Shown: one piece after another, positions 8,453 through 17,784 of the stretch | Position numbering within the stretch: position 1 is the first letter of the stretch | Layout: every line of letters begins with the position of its first letter | Assembly (NCBI GenBank): GCA_036278735.1 | Contig: DASUKM010000016.1 | Coordinates: 61,779-125,778, forward strand | DNA: 64,000 nucleotides | Direction: 5' to 3' | DNA from: DASUKM01 sp036278735 | GTDB lineage: Bacteria > Acidobacteriota > Vicinamibacteria > Vicinamibacterales > 2-12-FULL-66-21 | Notes under the pieces: generated by a model | The model's input: the letters and a program-made list of their open reading frames with translations, nothing else | Told to the model about the DNA's origin: nothing | Database searches by the model: none | Program-made: the position numbers and the translations under genes

Positions 8453-9414
8453 CCGACGCCGCGATCTCCCGCGCCGATCTGCACGTGCACTCGTGGCATT
8501 CGCGCGTGAACGGCGACCTGCCGTTCGTCCGCAGCCGCGATTGCTATTCGTCGCCGCTCGAGGTGTATCGCGTCGCGAAGCGTCGCGGCATGGGAATCGT
8601 GACGATCACCGATCACGACTCGATCGCGGGCTGCCGCGAGCTGCTCGAGGCGCATCCGGGCGCCACCGACATCCTCGCGGCCGAAGAAGTGTCGTGCCGC
8701 TTCCCGGAGGGGGACATCGAAGTCCACCTGGGCGTCTACGGCATGACCGAGCGGCTCCACGACGAAATCCAGCCGGCGCGCCGCGACGTCTTCGAGGCGA
8801 TTGCGCTCCTGCGGTCGGCCGGCGTATTCTTCGCGCTCAACCACCTGCTGCACTTCTATCGCCGGCAGGCCCCGATGGCGTCGTACCTGCGCCTGCTGTC
8901 GGCCGTCCCGGCGATCGAAGTGCGCAACGGGACGATGCTCGAGATGCACAACAGTCTGGTGGAGCGCTTCCGGCGGGAGTGGGCGTCGTCGCCCCGGCCG
9001 CTCGCCGTCGTGGCGGGCAGCGACGCCCACACGCTGCGCCGCGTCGGCCGGACGTGGACGGAAGCGCCGGGCGCGACCGCGCGCGAGTTTCTGGCGTCGC
9101 TCGGCGCGGGCCTCGGGCGCGCGGGGGGCCGGCATGGCGGCGCCAGGGCAGTCGCCGGCGATGCCTACGGCGTCATCCGGCGCTACGGCGAGAGCGTGCT
9201 CGGGTTCGGACCGCGCGATCACGCCGGCCTGCACCGCGCGATGTGCGCGGCGCTGATCTTCGCCTCCGTTCCGTTTCAGTTCCTGCCGGCGGCGATCGTC
9301 GCGGTCGGCAAGTCGCGCGAGCGGCGGACCGTCGCGGCCGCGCTGGAGTGGCTGGCCGCGGCCGCCGATCGCGGGCTGCCGATGAGCGCACCCGCGCCGG
9401 AGCCGCGTTCATGA
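8449..9414 (+). CDS. PHP-domain metal-dependent phosphoesterase
   Basis: 321 residues. PHP motifs are clear: DLHVHS (His12, His14), ITDHDS (His56, Asp57), an AAEEVSC segment, FALNHLLHF and GSDAH near residue 190. PHP proteins hydrolyse phosphate esters with a di- or trinuclear metal site. There is no signal peptide, but a hydrophobic ALIFASVPFQFLPAAIVAV stretch near the C-terminus could be a membrane anchor. It overlaps both neighbours by ATGA-type junctions, so it is probably co-translated with the barrel protein and the ketosynthase. The substrate is unknown; a phosphorylated lipid or sugar intermediate would fit the locus. Confidence 0.85.
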   Translation: MTDAAISRADLHVHSWHSRVNGDLPFVRSRDCYSSPLEVYRVAKRRGMGIVTITDHDSIAGCRELLEAHPGATDILAAEEVSCRFPEGDIEVHLGVYGMTERLHDEIQPARRDVFEAIALLRSAGVFFALNHLLHFYRRQAPMASYLRLLSAVPAIEVRNGTMLEMHNSLVERFRREWASSPRPLAVVAGSDAHTLRRVGRTWTEAPGATAREFLASLGAGLGRAGGRHGGARAVAGDAYGVIRRYGESVLGFGPRDHAGLHRAMCAALIFASVPFQFLPAAIVAVGKSRERRTVAAALEWLAAAADRGLPMSAPAPEPRS

Positions 9415-10625
9415 CCAGACGTCGCGTGGTCATCACGGGCATCGGGCTGGTCACGTCGGTGGGGGGCACGCGCGAAGAGACGTGGACCAGCCTCGTCAAC
9501 GGCGTCTGCGGGATCGGGCCGGTGACGCTGTTCGACACCGAGGGCTACCGCAGCCGCATGGGGGCGCAGGTCCCCTACGAGCGGATTGCGCACCGGCTCA
9601 CGCCGCTCCAGCGCCGCCGCTGGTCCCGCGGCGATCGAATCGGGATGCTCGCGGCGATCGAGGCGGTGGACGACAGCGGTCTGGCGGTGCCCGACGATCC
9701 CTCGCGCGTCGGGGTCGTGCTCGGGGCCGGGACGGCGGATCTGCTCCGCAACGAGCGCTACCTCGAGGTGATGGTGACGCGCGGCATCGAGCACGCCCGG
9801 CCGTCCGATGCCTGGAACCACTTCTCGAGCACGCCGGTCGACATCATCGCGTCGCAGTTCGGATTCGAGGGGTACCGGACCTGCATTGTCGCGGCGTGCG
9901 CGTCGAGCACGATGGCGATCGGCTGCGCCGCCGACGCGATTCGCGACGGCCGCCTCGATGCGGCGGTCACCGGCGGCACCGACACGCTCGCGCGGTTGAC
10001 GTTCTCCGGGTTCAACGCGCTGCGCGTGATGGATCCCGGGGAGTGCCGTCCCTTCGACCGCGCCCGCGCGGGCATGAACATCGGCGAGGGGGCGTCGATG
10101 CTGGTGCTCGAGGACTACGAGCGCGCCCGCGCGCGCGGCGCGCACGTCTACGCCGAGGTGGCCGGGCACAGCCTCACCTGCGAGGCGTTCCATCCGACCT
10201 CCCCCGAGCCCGACGGCCGCGCGATTGCCGCGACGATCGACCGCGCGCTCGCCGACGCGCGCGTCGCGGCCGGCGAGATCGATCACGTCAACGCGCACGG
10301 GACCGCGACGCCGCACAACGATCGCGCCGAGGCGCGCGGCATCCGGCTCGTGTTCGGCGCGGTCGGACGGAGGCTGCCGGTGACCTCCGTGAAGTCGATG
10401 ATCGGCCACTGCCTCGGGGCCGCGGGCGGACTCGAAGCGGCGATTACCGCCCTGACGATCGCGCGCGGCGTGATCCCGCCCACGATTCATCACGCCGAGA
10501 CGGACCCGGACTGCGACGTCGAGATCGTCGCCAACGAGGCGCGCGAGACGCACGTGCGCTGCGCCGTGTCGACGTCGCTCGCCTTCGGCGGCAACGACGC
10601 GGCGGTGGTGTTGCGCGCGGTGTGA
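9412..10625 (+). CDS. Beta-ketoacyl-ACP synthase (active KAS II type)
   Basis: 404 residues with an intact KAS II site: Cys163 in VAACASSTM, His296 in NAHGTAT, Lys328 and His333 in SVKSMIGHCLGAAGG. It extends acyl-ACP by decarboxylative condensation. It is the last plus-strand gene of the locus and overlaps the PHP gene at ATGA. Together with the catalytically dead homologue at 2313 it forms a probable KS/chain-length-factor heterodimer, although the two genes lie about 6 kb apart at opposite ends of the set. It could also be a stand-alone FabF-like enzyme. The pairing would be tested by co-purification or interface modelling. Confidence 0.9.
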
Positions 10626-10630
10626 CGGTC

Positions 10631-10680
10631 GCCGGGTCTGAAGACCCCGCCTACAGGGGCGAAGGCCCGGCCTACAGGGT
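10631..10680. repeat. GGTCTGAAGACC / GGCCTACAGGG repeat element
   Basis: GGGTCTGAAGACCC is an inverted repeat, followed by CCGCCTACAGGGGCGAAGG and CCGGCCTACAGGGTTCG, an imperfect direct repeat. The element fills the convergent gap and includes the stop codon (10672-10674) of the halogenase-like gene. Related pieces occur at 40218-40262 and 44923-44989. Confidence 0.7.
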
Positions 10681-12278
10681 TCGCGCGGAGGCGAGCGGGG
10701 CGAGGCGGAACGCGTCGATGTCCACCGGCGCGACGCCGTCGATCGGGAGCAGCCGATCGAGGCCGGGGCGATCGCGACCGGCGGCGAGCTGGTTGATCGC
10801 GGCCGCAAAGCGGTGCAGCAGCGCGAGGTTGCCGTGCAGCCGCCCCCGCAGCGCGTCGTCGTCCAGCGGCGCGTCCCCCAGCTCTTGCTGCAGCCGCTGC
10901 AGCCACTCGACCGCGAACGGCGACGTCGTCCCGGCCGCATACTGCTGCGTGCGCCCGTCGTGCCAGGCGCGCAGGTACTGCTGCATGCGGGCGTGCAGCA
11001 CGAAGAAGCGGCGCATCAGGCCGTCGATCGAGATCAGGAACGCGGGATCGCGCAGGCGCCCCTGATAAAAGAGCAGGCCGGTGATCCCCCAATAGCACGC
11101 GTTGTCCCAGGCGATCTTCGACGTCATCACCTGGGCGTCCCCCATCAGCGGGTACTGCCCTTCGTACAGCCGGAGGAACGCGTCGTACAGGCGCAGGTAC
11201 GTCGTGTCGAACGCTTCCGCGCGCGACGCGATCGCTTCGCCGGCGCACTCCCGCCGGATCAGATCCGCGGTGAAGTCGTTCCCCATCGCGATGAAGTCGG
11301 AGCCGGGCGAGTAGAAGGGATCGGTGAACGGGCCCGCCTCGCCGACGAGCGCCCAGCGCTCGCGCGAGTACACCTGACGGCAGCCGTGCGCGAAGTGCTT
11401 GAGGCCGAGAAAGTCCTGCAGGTCGCCGCGGTGCGCCTCGACGACGTCCGCGCACTGCGGCTCGAATTCGCGCAGCCAGTCGACCGCGCGATCGAAGCGA
11501 TTGAGCCGCCCGTACGGATGGAGACGATCGTCGGCGACGATCCCGACGCTCGTGCTGCCCGAACCGAGCGGGATCAGCCAGACCCAATAGCCGACGCCCA
11601 TCAGGTGATTCGTGCTCAGCCAGCGCTCGCCCGTGGGGACGCGCGCGCGCCAGGCGGGATCGGCGGACCAGTCGTCGACCTTCAGGCGCTGCGGAAACCG
11701 GAACCAGCACGCGTGGGCGCCGTGGCCGACCTCGCGATCGAGCCCGAGCCGCCGGCGGAGCAGCCCATGGCGCCCCGTCGCGTCGACGAACCATCGCGCG
11801 GTCCGCGTCGCCGTGCCGTGCGGTGTCGCCAGATCGACCCGATGCGGTGCCCCCAGCTCCACGCTCGTCACCCGGCAGCCGTCCTCGACGTCGACGCCGG
11901 CGTCGCGATTGGCCGCGAGCAGCATGTTTTCGAAGCGGCCGCGATCGAGCTGGAACGACGGCACGGCCGGAAAGGTGGTCGGGCCCAGCTCGAACCGCGC
12001 GGCGATGTCGCGATTGCCGTCGGAGGGGAAAAAGTAGCGGAGCCCGAGCTTCTCGAGCTGCGCGTCGCGCAGATGCGCGGCGAGCCCGAGGCGCGTGTGG
12101 AAGTAGTGCGCGGCGATCTCGACCGTCGATTCGCCGACCTTGAACGCCGCTTCCGGGACCGGATGCGTGCGCCCCTCGGCGACGAAGACGCGGAGCGCCG
12201 GCGCCTCCTGCCGGAGCTGGCGCGCGAGCGTCAGGCCGGCGAGCCCGCCGCCGGCGATGACCACGTCGTAGTCGGGGG

Positions 12279-12282
<4 letters not shown>
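10672..12282 (-). CDS. Flavin-dependent halogenase-like oxidoreductase
   Basis: 536 residues from ATG 12282. It has three signatures of the FAD-dependent halogenase family: the nucleotide-binding GGGLAG (residues 11-16), WVWLIP at 233-238 matching WxWxIP, and FTDPFYSPG at 319-327 matching the FxxPxxSxG motif said to separate halogenases from related monooxygenases. The candidate catalytic lysine is Lys48 in KVGEST. Halogenases use FADH2, oxygen and halide. Substrates of the family include free aromatics and carrier-bound acyl groups. The gene overlaps gpmA by ATGA at its start, and its 3' end faces the ketosynthase gene, so action on the product of that locus is plausible but unproven. A dehydrogenase or monooxygenase of the same superfamily remains possible. 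Confidence 0.75.
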
Positions 12283-13040
<758 letters not shown>

Positions 13041-14354
13041 TTACGCGCGCTCCAGACGCTGAATCGCGCCGCGGCCGGCGTAGCGGGCGCGGGCGCCGAG
13101 CTGTTCCTCGATTCTCAGGAGCTGATTGTACTTCGCGATGCGATCGGTGCGGCTGGCCGAGCCGGTCTTGATCTGCCCGGCGCCGGTCCCGACGGCGAGG
13201 TCGGCGATCGTCGTGTCTTCCGTTTCGCCGGAACGGTGCGAGATGACGCTGGCGTAACCCGCCTCGGCCGCCATGCCGATCGCGTCGAGCGTCTCGGTGA
13301 CCGTGCCGATCTGATTCAGCTTCACGAGCACGGCGTTGGCGACCTTTTCGGCGATGCCGCGCCGGAGGATCGCGGGATTGGTGACGAAGATGTCGTCGCC
13401 GACGAGCTGCACGCGGCTGCCGAGCGCCGACGTCAGGGCCTTCCAGCCGTCCCAGTCGCCTTCGGCCAGGCCGTCCTCGATCGAGACGATCGGGTACTGG
13501 CGCACCCAGTCCTCGTACAGTTTCACGAGGTCGTCGGCCGACCGCGCCGCGTCGCCAGATTTCCGGAAGGCGTAGCGCTGCTGCGCGTCGTCCCAGAGTT
13601 CGCTCGCGGCGACGTCGAGCGCGAGGTAGACGTCGCGGCCGGCGCGATAGCCGGCCTGCCCGATCGCCTCGAGGATCAGGTCGACCGCTTCGCGGTTCGA
13701 CGTCAGGCTCGGGGCGAAGCCCCCTTCGTCGCCGACGCCGGTCGCGTAGCCCTTCTTCTTCAGCGTGCCGCGCAGGGCGTGGAAAATCTCGGCGCCGGCG
13801 CGCAGCGCGTCGGCAAACGAGGAGACGCCGGCCGGCACGACCATGAACTCCTGAAAATCGACGCTGCTGTCGGCGTGCGCGCCGCCGTTGAGGATGTTCA
13901 TCATCGGGACGGGCAGCAGCGTGCCGCAGCCGTCGGTGGCGGTCGGGTACAGGCGGGCGACGTGCGTGTAGAGGGGCACGCGCGCGTCGGCGGCCGCCGC
14001 GCGCGCCAGCGCCATCGAGACGCCGAGGATCGCGTTCGCGCCGAGGCGTCCCTTGTTGGGGGTGCCGTCGGCGTCGATCATCAGGTCGTCGATCTCGCGC
14101 TGGTCGGCGTCGCGGCCGGTGACGAGCGCCGCCAGCTCGCCGTTGACGTGCGCGACCGCCTGCGTCACCCCTTTGCCGCCGTAGCGCTTCTTGTCGCCGT
14201 CGCGCAACTCGATCGCCTCGCGCTGCCCCGTCGACGCGCCCGACGGCACCGCCGCGCGGCCGACGATCCCTCCCTCCAGCGTCAGCTCGACTTCGATGGT
14301 GGGATTGCCGCGCGAATCCAGAATCTCGCGCCCGTGAACGGCCTGTATCTGCAT
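13041..14354 (-). CDS. eno: Enolase
   Basis: 437 residues from ATG 14354 (MQIQAVHGREILDSRGNPTIEVEL), the canonical enolase start. Motifs include GASTGQREAIELRD, the metal-binding SIEDGL, VGDDIFVTN, KLNQIGTVTET and SHRSGETEDTTIADLAV. It converts 2-phosphoglycerate to phosphoenolpyruvate and is an octamer or dimer in the cytoplasm. An in-frame extension upstream of the ATG lacks enolase similarity and contains the promoter region, so it is not used. Transcription probably starts about 25 nt upstream from an extended -10 at 14386-14394. Confidence 0.97.
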   Translation of the reverse strand: MQIQAVHGREILDSRGNPTIEVELTLEGGIVGRAAVPSGASTGQREAIELRDGDKKRYGGKGVTQAVAHVNGELAALVTGRDADQREIDDLMIDADGTPNKGRLGANAILGVSMALARAAAADARVPLYTHVARLYPTATDGCGTLLPVPMMNILNGGAHADSSVDFQEFMVVPAGVSSFADALRAGAEIFHALRGTLKKKGYATGVGDEGGFAPSLTSNREAVDLILEAIGQAGYRAGRDVYLALDVAASELWDDAQQRYAFRKSGDAARSADDLVKLYEDWVRQYPIVSIEDGLAEGDWDGWKALTSALGSRVQLVGDDIFVTNPAILRRGIAEKVANAVLVKLNQIGTVTETLDAIGMAAEAGYASVISHRSGETEDTTIADLAVGTGAGQIKTGSASRTDRIAKYNQLLRIEEQLGARARYAGRGAIQRLERA

Positions 14355-14385
14355 AGGCGTTGGGCTGTGGGTGATGAACCGGACC

Positions 14386-14394
14386 AGTATAACA
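14386..14394 (-). promoter_or_regulatory. Extended -10 promoter for eno-gpmA-halogenase-like operon
   Basis: On the minus strand the sequence reads TGTTATACT, an extended -10 hexamer (TGn plus TATACT), with no good -35. It lies 31 bp upstream of the enolase ATG in the 86-bp gap to glgC. Confidence 0.45.
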
Positions 14395-14440
14395 AGCCGA
14401 CTCTGGCTCGTTCGGGTAACTCCTGCTGAACCCTGGGCCG

Positions 14441-15709
14441 CTACCCCTCGGAGCCTCTCCGATCGAACTCGGCCTCGACGCCCAGCGCCTCGTGTTCGAT
14501 GGGCGGCACGTAGGGCTCGTCGTCTTTCGTGACGACGACGATGCCGTTGTCGCTGACGGTGTGGCGGCGGCGATCCTGATCGGCGTCGAAGCCGATCCGC
14601 GCGCCGCGCGGGATGAAGACGTCGCGGTCGATGATCGCGCGCCGCAGCCGCGCGTGCCGGCCGACCCGCACGCCCGGCATCAGGATGCTGCGGTCGACCT
14701 CGCAGAAGCTGTGCACCCGCACGTTCGGGCACAGCACGCTGCCCATCACGCGGCTGCCCGAGATGATGCAGCCGGCCGAGATGATCGAATCGACCGCCTG
14801 TCCGCACCGGCGCCCCTCGTCGGCGAAGACGAACTTGGCCGGCGGCGCCTGCACCTGATGGGTGTGCAGCGGCCACTCCGGATCGTACAGGTTGAACTCC
14901 GGGTTCACCTGGCACAGATCCATGTTCGCCTCGTAGTACGCGTCGATGGTGCCGATGTCGCGCCAGTACTTCGCCGCCTTCTTGTTCTCGTCGTAGAAGC
15001 GGTACGCGTAGACGGGCAGCTGGCCGATGAGCGCCGGCAGCACGTCCTTGCCGAAATCGTGCGTCGACGGCCGGCGCGCGTCCTCCTCGAGCACGGGCAC
15101 GAGCTGGTGAACGTCGAAGATGTAGATGCCCATCGACGCGAGCACCTGCCCGCCCGGCGGCAGATGCGCCGGCTTCTCGAGGAAGCCCGTCACGCGATCC
15201 TCGGCGTCGGTCTCGACGACCCCGAAGCGGTGCGCGTCTTCCGTCGGCACTTCAATCACCGCCAGCGTGGCGCCGGCGCCGTGCTCGCGATGGAACCGCA
15301 GCATCCGGGCGTAGTCCATCTTGTAGACGTGATCGCCCGAGAGCACGATCAACTGCCGCGGCTCCTCCCGCAGGATCGAATAGAGGTTCTGGTAGACGGC
15401 GTCGGCCGTGCCGAGGTACCAGTGCTCCCCGACCCGCTTCTGCGGGTGCAGCACCTCGACGAACTCTCCCAGTTCCTCGGCGACGACGTTCCAGCCCATG
15501 CGGAGGTGGCGGGTGAGCGACAGCGACTTGTACTGGAGCGCGATGAAGATCTTCCGGAGGCCGGCGTTGATGCAGTTGCTGAGCGTGAAGTCGATGATGC
15601 GATACGGCCCGCCGAAGTAGACCGCCGGCTTCGCGCGCTCCTTCGTCAGCGGAAACAGCCGTTCCCCGACTCCGCCCGCCAGCACCATCACGACCACATC
15701 GTCGAGCAT
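14441..15709 (-). CDS. glgC: Glucose-1-phosphate adenylyltransferase
   Basis: 422 residues. The nucleotidyltransferase signature AGGVGERLFPLTKERAKPAV and YRIIDFTLSNCINAG are at the N-terminus; GTADAVYQN, LSGDHVYKMDY, FLEKP and AKYWRDIGTIDAYYEANMDL follow, and the C-terminal third is a left-handed beta-helix (repeated hexapeptides such as IISAGCIISGSRVMGS). It makes ADP-glucose for glycogen or alpha-glucan synthesis. It starts 5 bp after the cyclase-family gene stop, so the two share a transcript. No glgA or glgB is present in the window. Confidence 0.95.
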   Translation of the reverse strand: MLDDVVVMVLAGGVGERLFPLTKERAKPAVYFGGPYRIIDFTLSNCINAGLRKIFIALQYKSLSLTRHLRMGWNVVAEELGEFVEVLHPQKRVGEHWYLGTADAVYQNLYSILREEPRQLIVLSGDHVYKMDYARMLRFHREHGAGATLAVIEVPTEDAHRFGVVETDAEDRVTGFLEKPAHLPPGGQVLASMGIYIFDVHQLVPVLEEDARRPSTHDFGKDVLPALIGQLPVYAYRFYDENKKAAKYWRDIGTIDAYYEANMDLCQVNPEFNLYDPEWPLHTHQVQAPPAKFVFADEGRRCGQAVDSIISAGCIISGSRVMGSVLCPNVRVHSFCEVDRSILMPGVRVGRHARLRRAIIDRDVFIPRGARIGFDADQDRRRHTVSDNGIVVVTKDDEPYVPPIEHEALGVEAEFDRRGSEG

Positions 15710-15714
15710 GATCG

Positions 15715-16350
15715 CTACGCCCGCAGCACGACGCGCGCCGGCGCGCCGTCACCACCAGCCAGCCGGAGCGGCAGGCAGTACATCTCGTACGTGCCCGCGG
15801 CCGCCTCGGACAGATCGAGCCCTTCGACGATGACGACGCCGTGGCCGAGCAGCGCGTGATGGGCGGGCGCCCCCGGCTTCTTGAATTGTTCGACCGACAG
15901 ATAGTCCACGCCCACCAGCTTCACCCCGTGTTCGACGAAGTAGCGCGCCGCGTCGCCGGTGACGTACGTGAAGTCCGGGTGAAATTCTGGGGATTTCCAG
16001 AGCGCGGAGTTCGGCGTCCGCAGCAGCACGCGGAGGTCGTCTGTGAGCTTCGCCGCCTCGAGATGCGCGACGGTGATGCCGCCGTGCACGGGGAGATCGA
16101 TCACGCGGGCGCGTCCGATGAGGATGTCGAGCGGCAGCGCGTCGACGCCGGGGCGGTCGTCGAAGAAGTGTCGCGGGGCGTCGATGTGCGTGCCGGTGTG
16201 GGTGCCGAGCTCGAGCTTCGACACGTTGGCGGTGTCGCCGTTGGCGATCCGCTGCACGGGTTCCAGCGCAAACGGCGGATTGCCAGGGTAGGTCGGCATC
16301 CCAGGTCTGAGCAGGACGCTCACGTCCAGGAGCCGCGCGGGGCCGGACAT
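15715..16350 (-). CDS. Cyclase-family (kynurenine formamidase-like) metal-dependent hydrolase
   Basis: 211 residues from ATG 16350. The family metal motif HxGTHxDxPxH is visible as THTGTHIDAPRHF; LIGRARVIDLP, VDYLSVEQF and the C-terminal GVVIVEGLDLSEAAAGTYEM fit the KynB/cyclase family. Members hydrolyse formyl-amides or cyclise substrates with a Zn or Mn site, but no kyn genes are nearby, so the substrate is unassigned. A GTG six codons upstream is also possible. The extended -10 at 16359-16367 lies so close to the ATG that the message may be leaderless. Confidence 0.88.
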   Translation of the reverse strand: MSGPARLLDVSVLLRPGMPTYPGNPPFALEPVQRIANGDTANVSKLELGTHTGTHIDAPRHFFDDRPGVDALPLDILIGRARVIDLPVHGGITVAHLEAAKLTDDLRVLLRTPNSALWKSPEFHPDFTYVTGDAARYFVEHGVKLVGVDYLSVEQFKKPGAPAHHALLGHGVVIVEGLDLSEAAAGTYEMYCLPLRLAGGDGAPARVVLRA

Positions 16351-16358
16351 AGCCGGCG

Positions 16359-16367
16359 ATGATACCA
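16359..16367 (-). promoter_or_regulatory. Extended -10 for cyclase-glgC; possibly leaderless
   Basis: The minus strand reads TGGTATCAT, a TGn extended -10. Predicted transcription start is about 16352, within 2 nt of the ATG at 16350. Confidence 0.4.
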
Positions 16368-16446
16368 CCCTGGCCGGAGGGCCCGCGGTTCTTTGACTTA
16401 TCCCGGGACCTCGCCATATGATCGAGCCTAGTAGAGAGGCGTTTCA

Positions 16447-16640
16447 GGCCACGGATTACACGGACGGCCACGGATTCACGCCCATGGACGGGCACGGATT
16501 CACGGACGTCACGGATTACACGGGCGGCCACGGATTCACGCCCGCGGACGGGCACGGATTCACGGACGTCGCGGATTACACGGACGGCCACGGATTCACG
16601 CCCGCGGACGGGCACGGATTACGCCGCCGCCGGGGCCTTC
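16447..16640. repeat. 60-bp tandem repeat, nearly three copies, of GGATTACACGGACGG-family units
   Basis: Copies start at 16451, 16511 and 16571; each begins ACGGATTACACGG (the third with GCGGATTACACGG) and contains CACGGATTCACGCCC and GGGCACGGATT. Copies 1 and 2 differ at about four positions (for example CCCATGGACG versus CCCGCGGACG). Each 60-bp unit is itself built from smaller CACGGATT-containing units. The 320-bp gap between the cyclase gene and the secreted-protein gene otherwise holds only the promoter at 16359 and a GGAG ribosome site for 16671. Confidence 0.92.
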
Positions 16641-16670
16641 ACGGGCGGGCACGGATCACGGGAGTCGTCG

Positions 16671-17768
16671 ATGTCGTGCAGACGGGGTGGCGCCGCCGCG
16701 GCGCTGCTGGTCGCGGCTACCCTCGCCTGTGGCTCTACGGCCAGCGCCCAGGACCGTCCGGAGGCCAGCCAGACCGCCCCGGCGCACCAGTCGCCGGCTT
16801 CCGAGCAGGCGGTGGTCGAGGCGCTGATGAAGGTGGCCGACGTTGCCATGGCGGGACGGCCGTCGCCCTCCGACATCCCGCTGCACTTTCGGTGCGATTT
16901 CCTGAAGGCCCAGGAAAAGCGCACGTACGTGCCGTATATCGTCAGCCTCGATGCCGCGACGCTGGCGAGTCCATCGGTGGTGTTCTACCTCCGGGTCGTC
17001 GCGCGGGGAACCGCGGGGCCGGACGGGACGCGGGACGCGAAGCACGCCGGCGGCGACAAGCCGGGACGCGCAAAGGCAGAGAAGATGCCAGCCACGTTCG
17101 CGTACGAAGACGTGCAGTTCGTCGAGGTGGCCCCCCCGCCGCCCGGGGAGCCTGCGCGCATCAGCCGCGCCTTCGCGGTGCCCGCCGGCGAGTACGACGT
17201 CTACCTCGTGCTGCGCGACCGTGCGACGGCCGGCGCACCGCCGCGCACGTCGGTGCTCGTCGCGCCGATCACCGTCCCCGACTTCTGGACCGGCGAATTG
17301 ACGACGAGCAGCATCATGCTGGCCGATCGCGTCGAGCGGCTCAGCGCGCCGCTGACGAAGGACCAGCAGATCGAGCATCCCTTCGCGCTCGGGCAGGCGG
17401 AAATCGAGATTGCGGCGGACTCGTCGTTCTCCACGCGTGATGAGCTCTCGGTCGTCTTCCTGATTTACAACCCGACGGTCGCGGCGGGCGGCAAGTTCGA
17501 CCTGCAGGTGGACTACGCGTTCTACCGCGAGACCGCGGAAGGGGAGCAGTACTTCAACCGGACCGAGCCGCAGCGGTTCAATCCCTCGGTGCTCGGGCCC
17601 GCGTTCGATCCGTCGGCGGGCCAGCAGATCGTCGCGGGACAGGCCGTGCCGCTGGCGGCGTTCGAGGCAGGGAACTACCGGCTCGACATCAAGGTGACGG
17701 ATCTGATCTCCGGCAAGTCGCTGGCGCGCGACGTGACGTTCACCGTCACGCGCCCAATCGGGCGATGA
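16671..17768 (+). CDS. Secreted protein of unknown function
   Basis: 365 residues with a signal peptide (MSCRRGGAAAALLVAATLACGSTASAQ). The mature part has two beta-rich halves: DIPLHFRCDFLKAQEKRTYVPYIVSLD with VVFYLRVVAR, and DELSVVFLIYNPTVAAGGKFDLQVDYAFYRE ending in YRLDIKVTDLISGKSLARDVTFTV. The style resembles the C-terminal beta-sandwich of acidobacterial GWxTD-type secreted proteins, but I cannot name a family. Start at ATG 16671 with a GGAG site 7 bp upstream. It is followed after 16 bp by the outer-membrane barrel gene, suggesting a shared envelope task. Confidence 0.75.
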   Translation: MSCRRGGAAAALLVAATLACGSTASAQDRPEASQTAPAHQSPASEQAVVEALMKVADVAMAGRPSPSDIPLHFRCDFLKAQEKRTYVPYIVSLDAATLASPSVVFYLRVVARGTAGPDGTRDAKHAGGDKPGRAKAEKMPATFAYEDVQFVEVAPPPPGEPARISRAFAVPAGEYDVYLVLRDRATAGAPPRTSVLVAPITVPDFWTGELTTSSIMLADRVERLSAPLTKDQQIEHPFALGQAEIEIAADSSFSTRDELSVVFLIYNPTVAAGGKFDLQVDYAFYRETAEGEQYFNRTEPQRFNPSVLGPAFDPSAGQQIVAGQAVPLAAFEAGNYRLDIKVTDLISGKSLARDVTFTVTRPIGR

Positions 17769-17784
17769 TGCCGTGGAGGACTCC

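Noticed and set aside
16451..16625. CRISPR-like array (regularly spaced repeats)
   Set aside because: Repeat units are contiguous 60-bp tandems with no unique spacers, and no cas genes are present.
16418..17440. Open frame through the 60-bp repeats
   Set aside because: It translates repeat DNA, then runs in the wrong frame through the secreted-protein gene.
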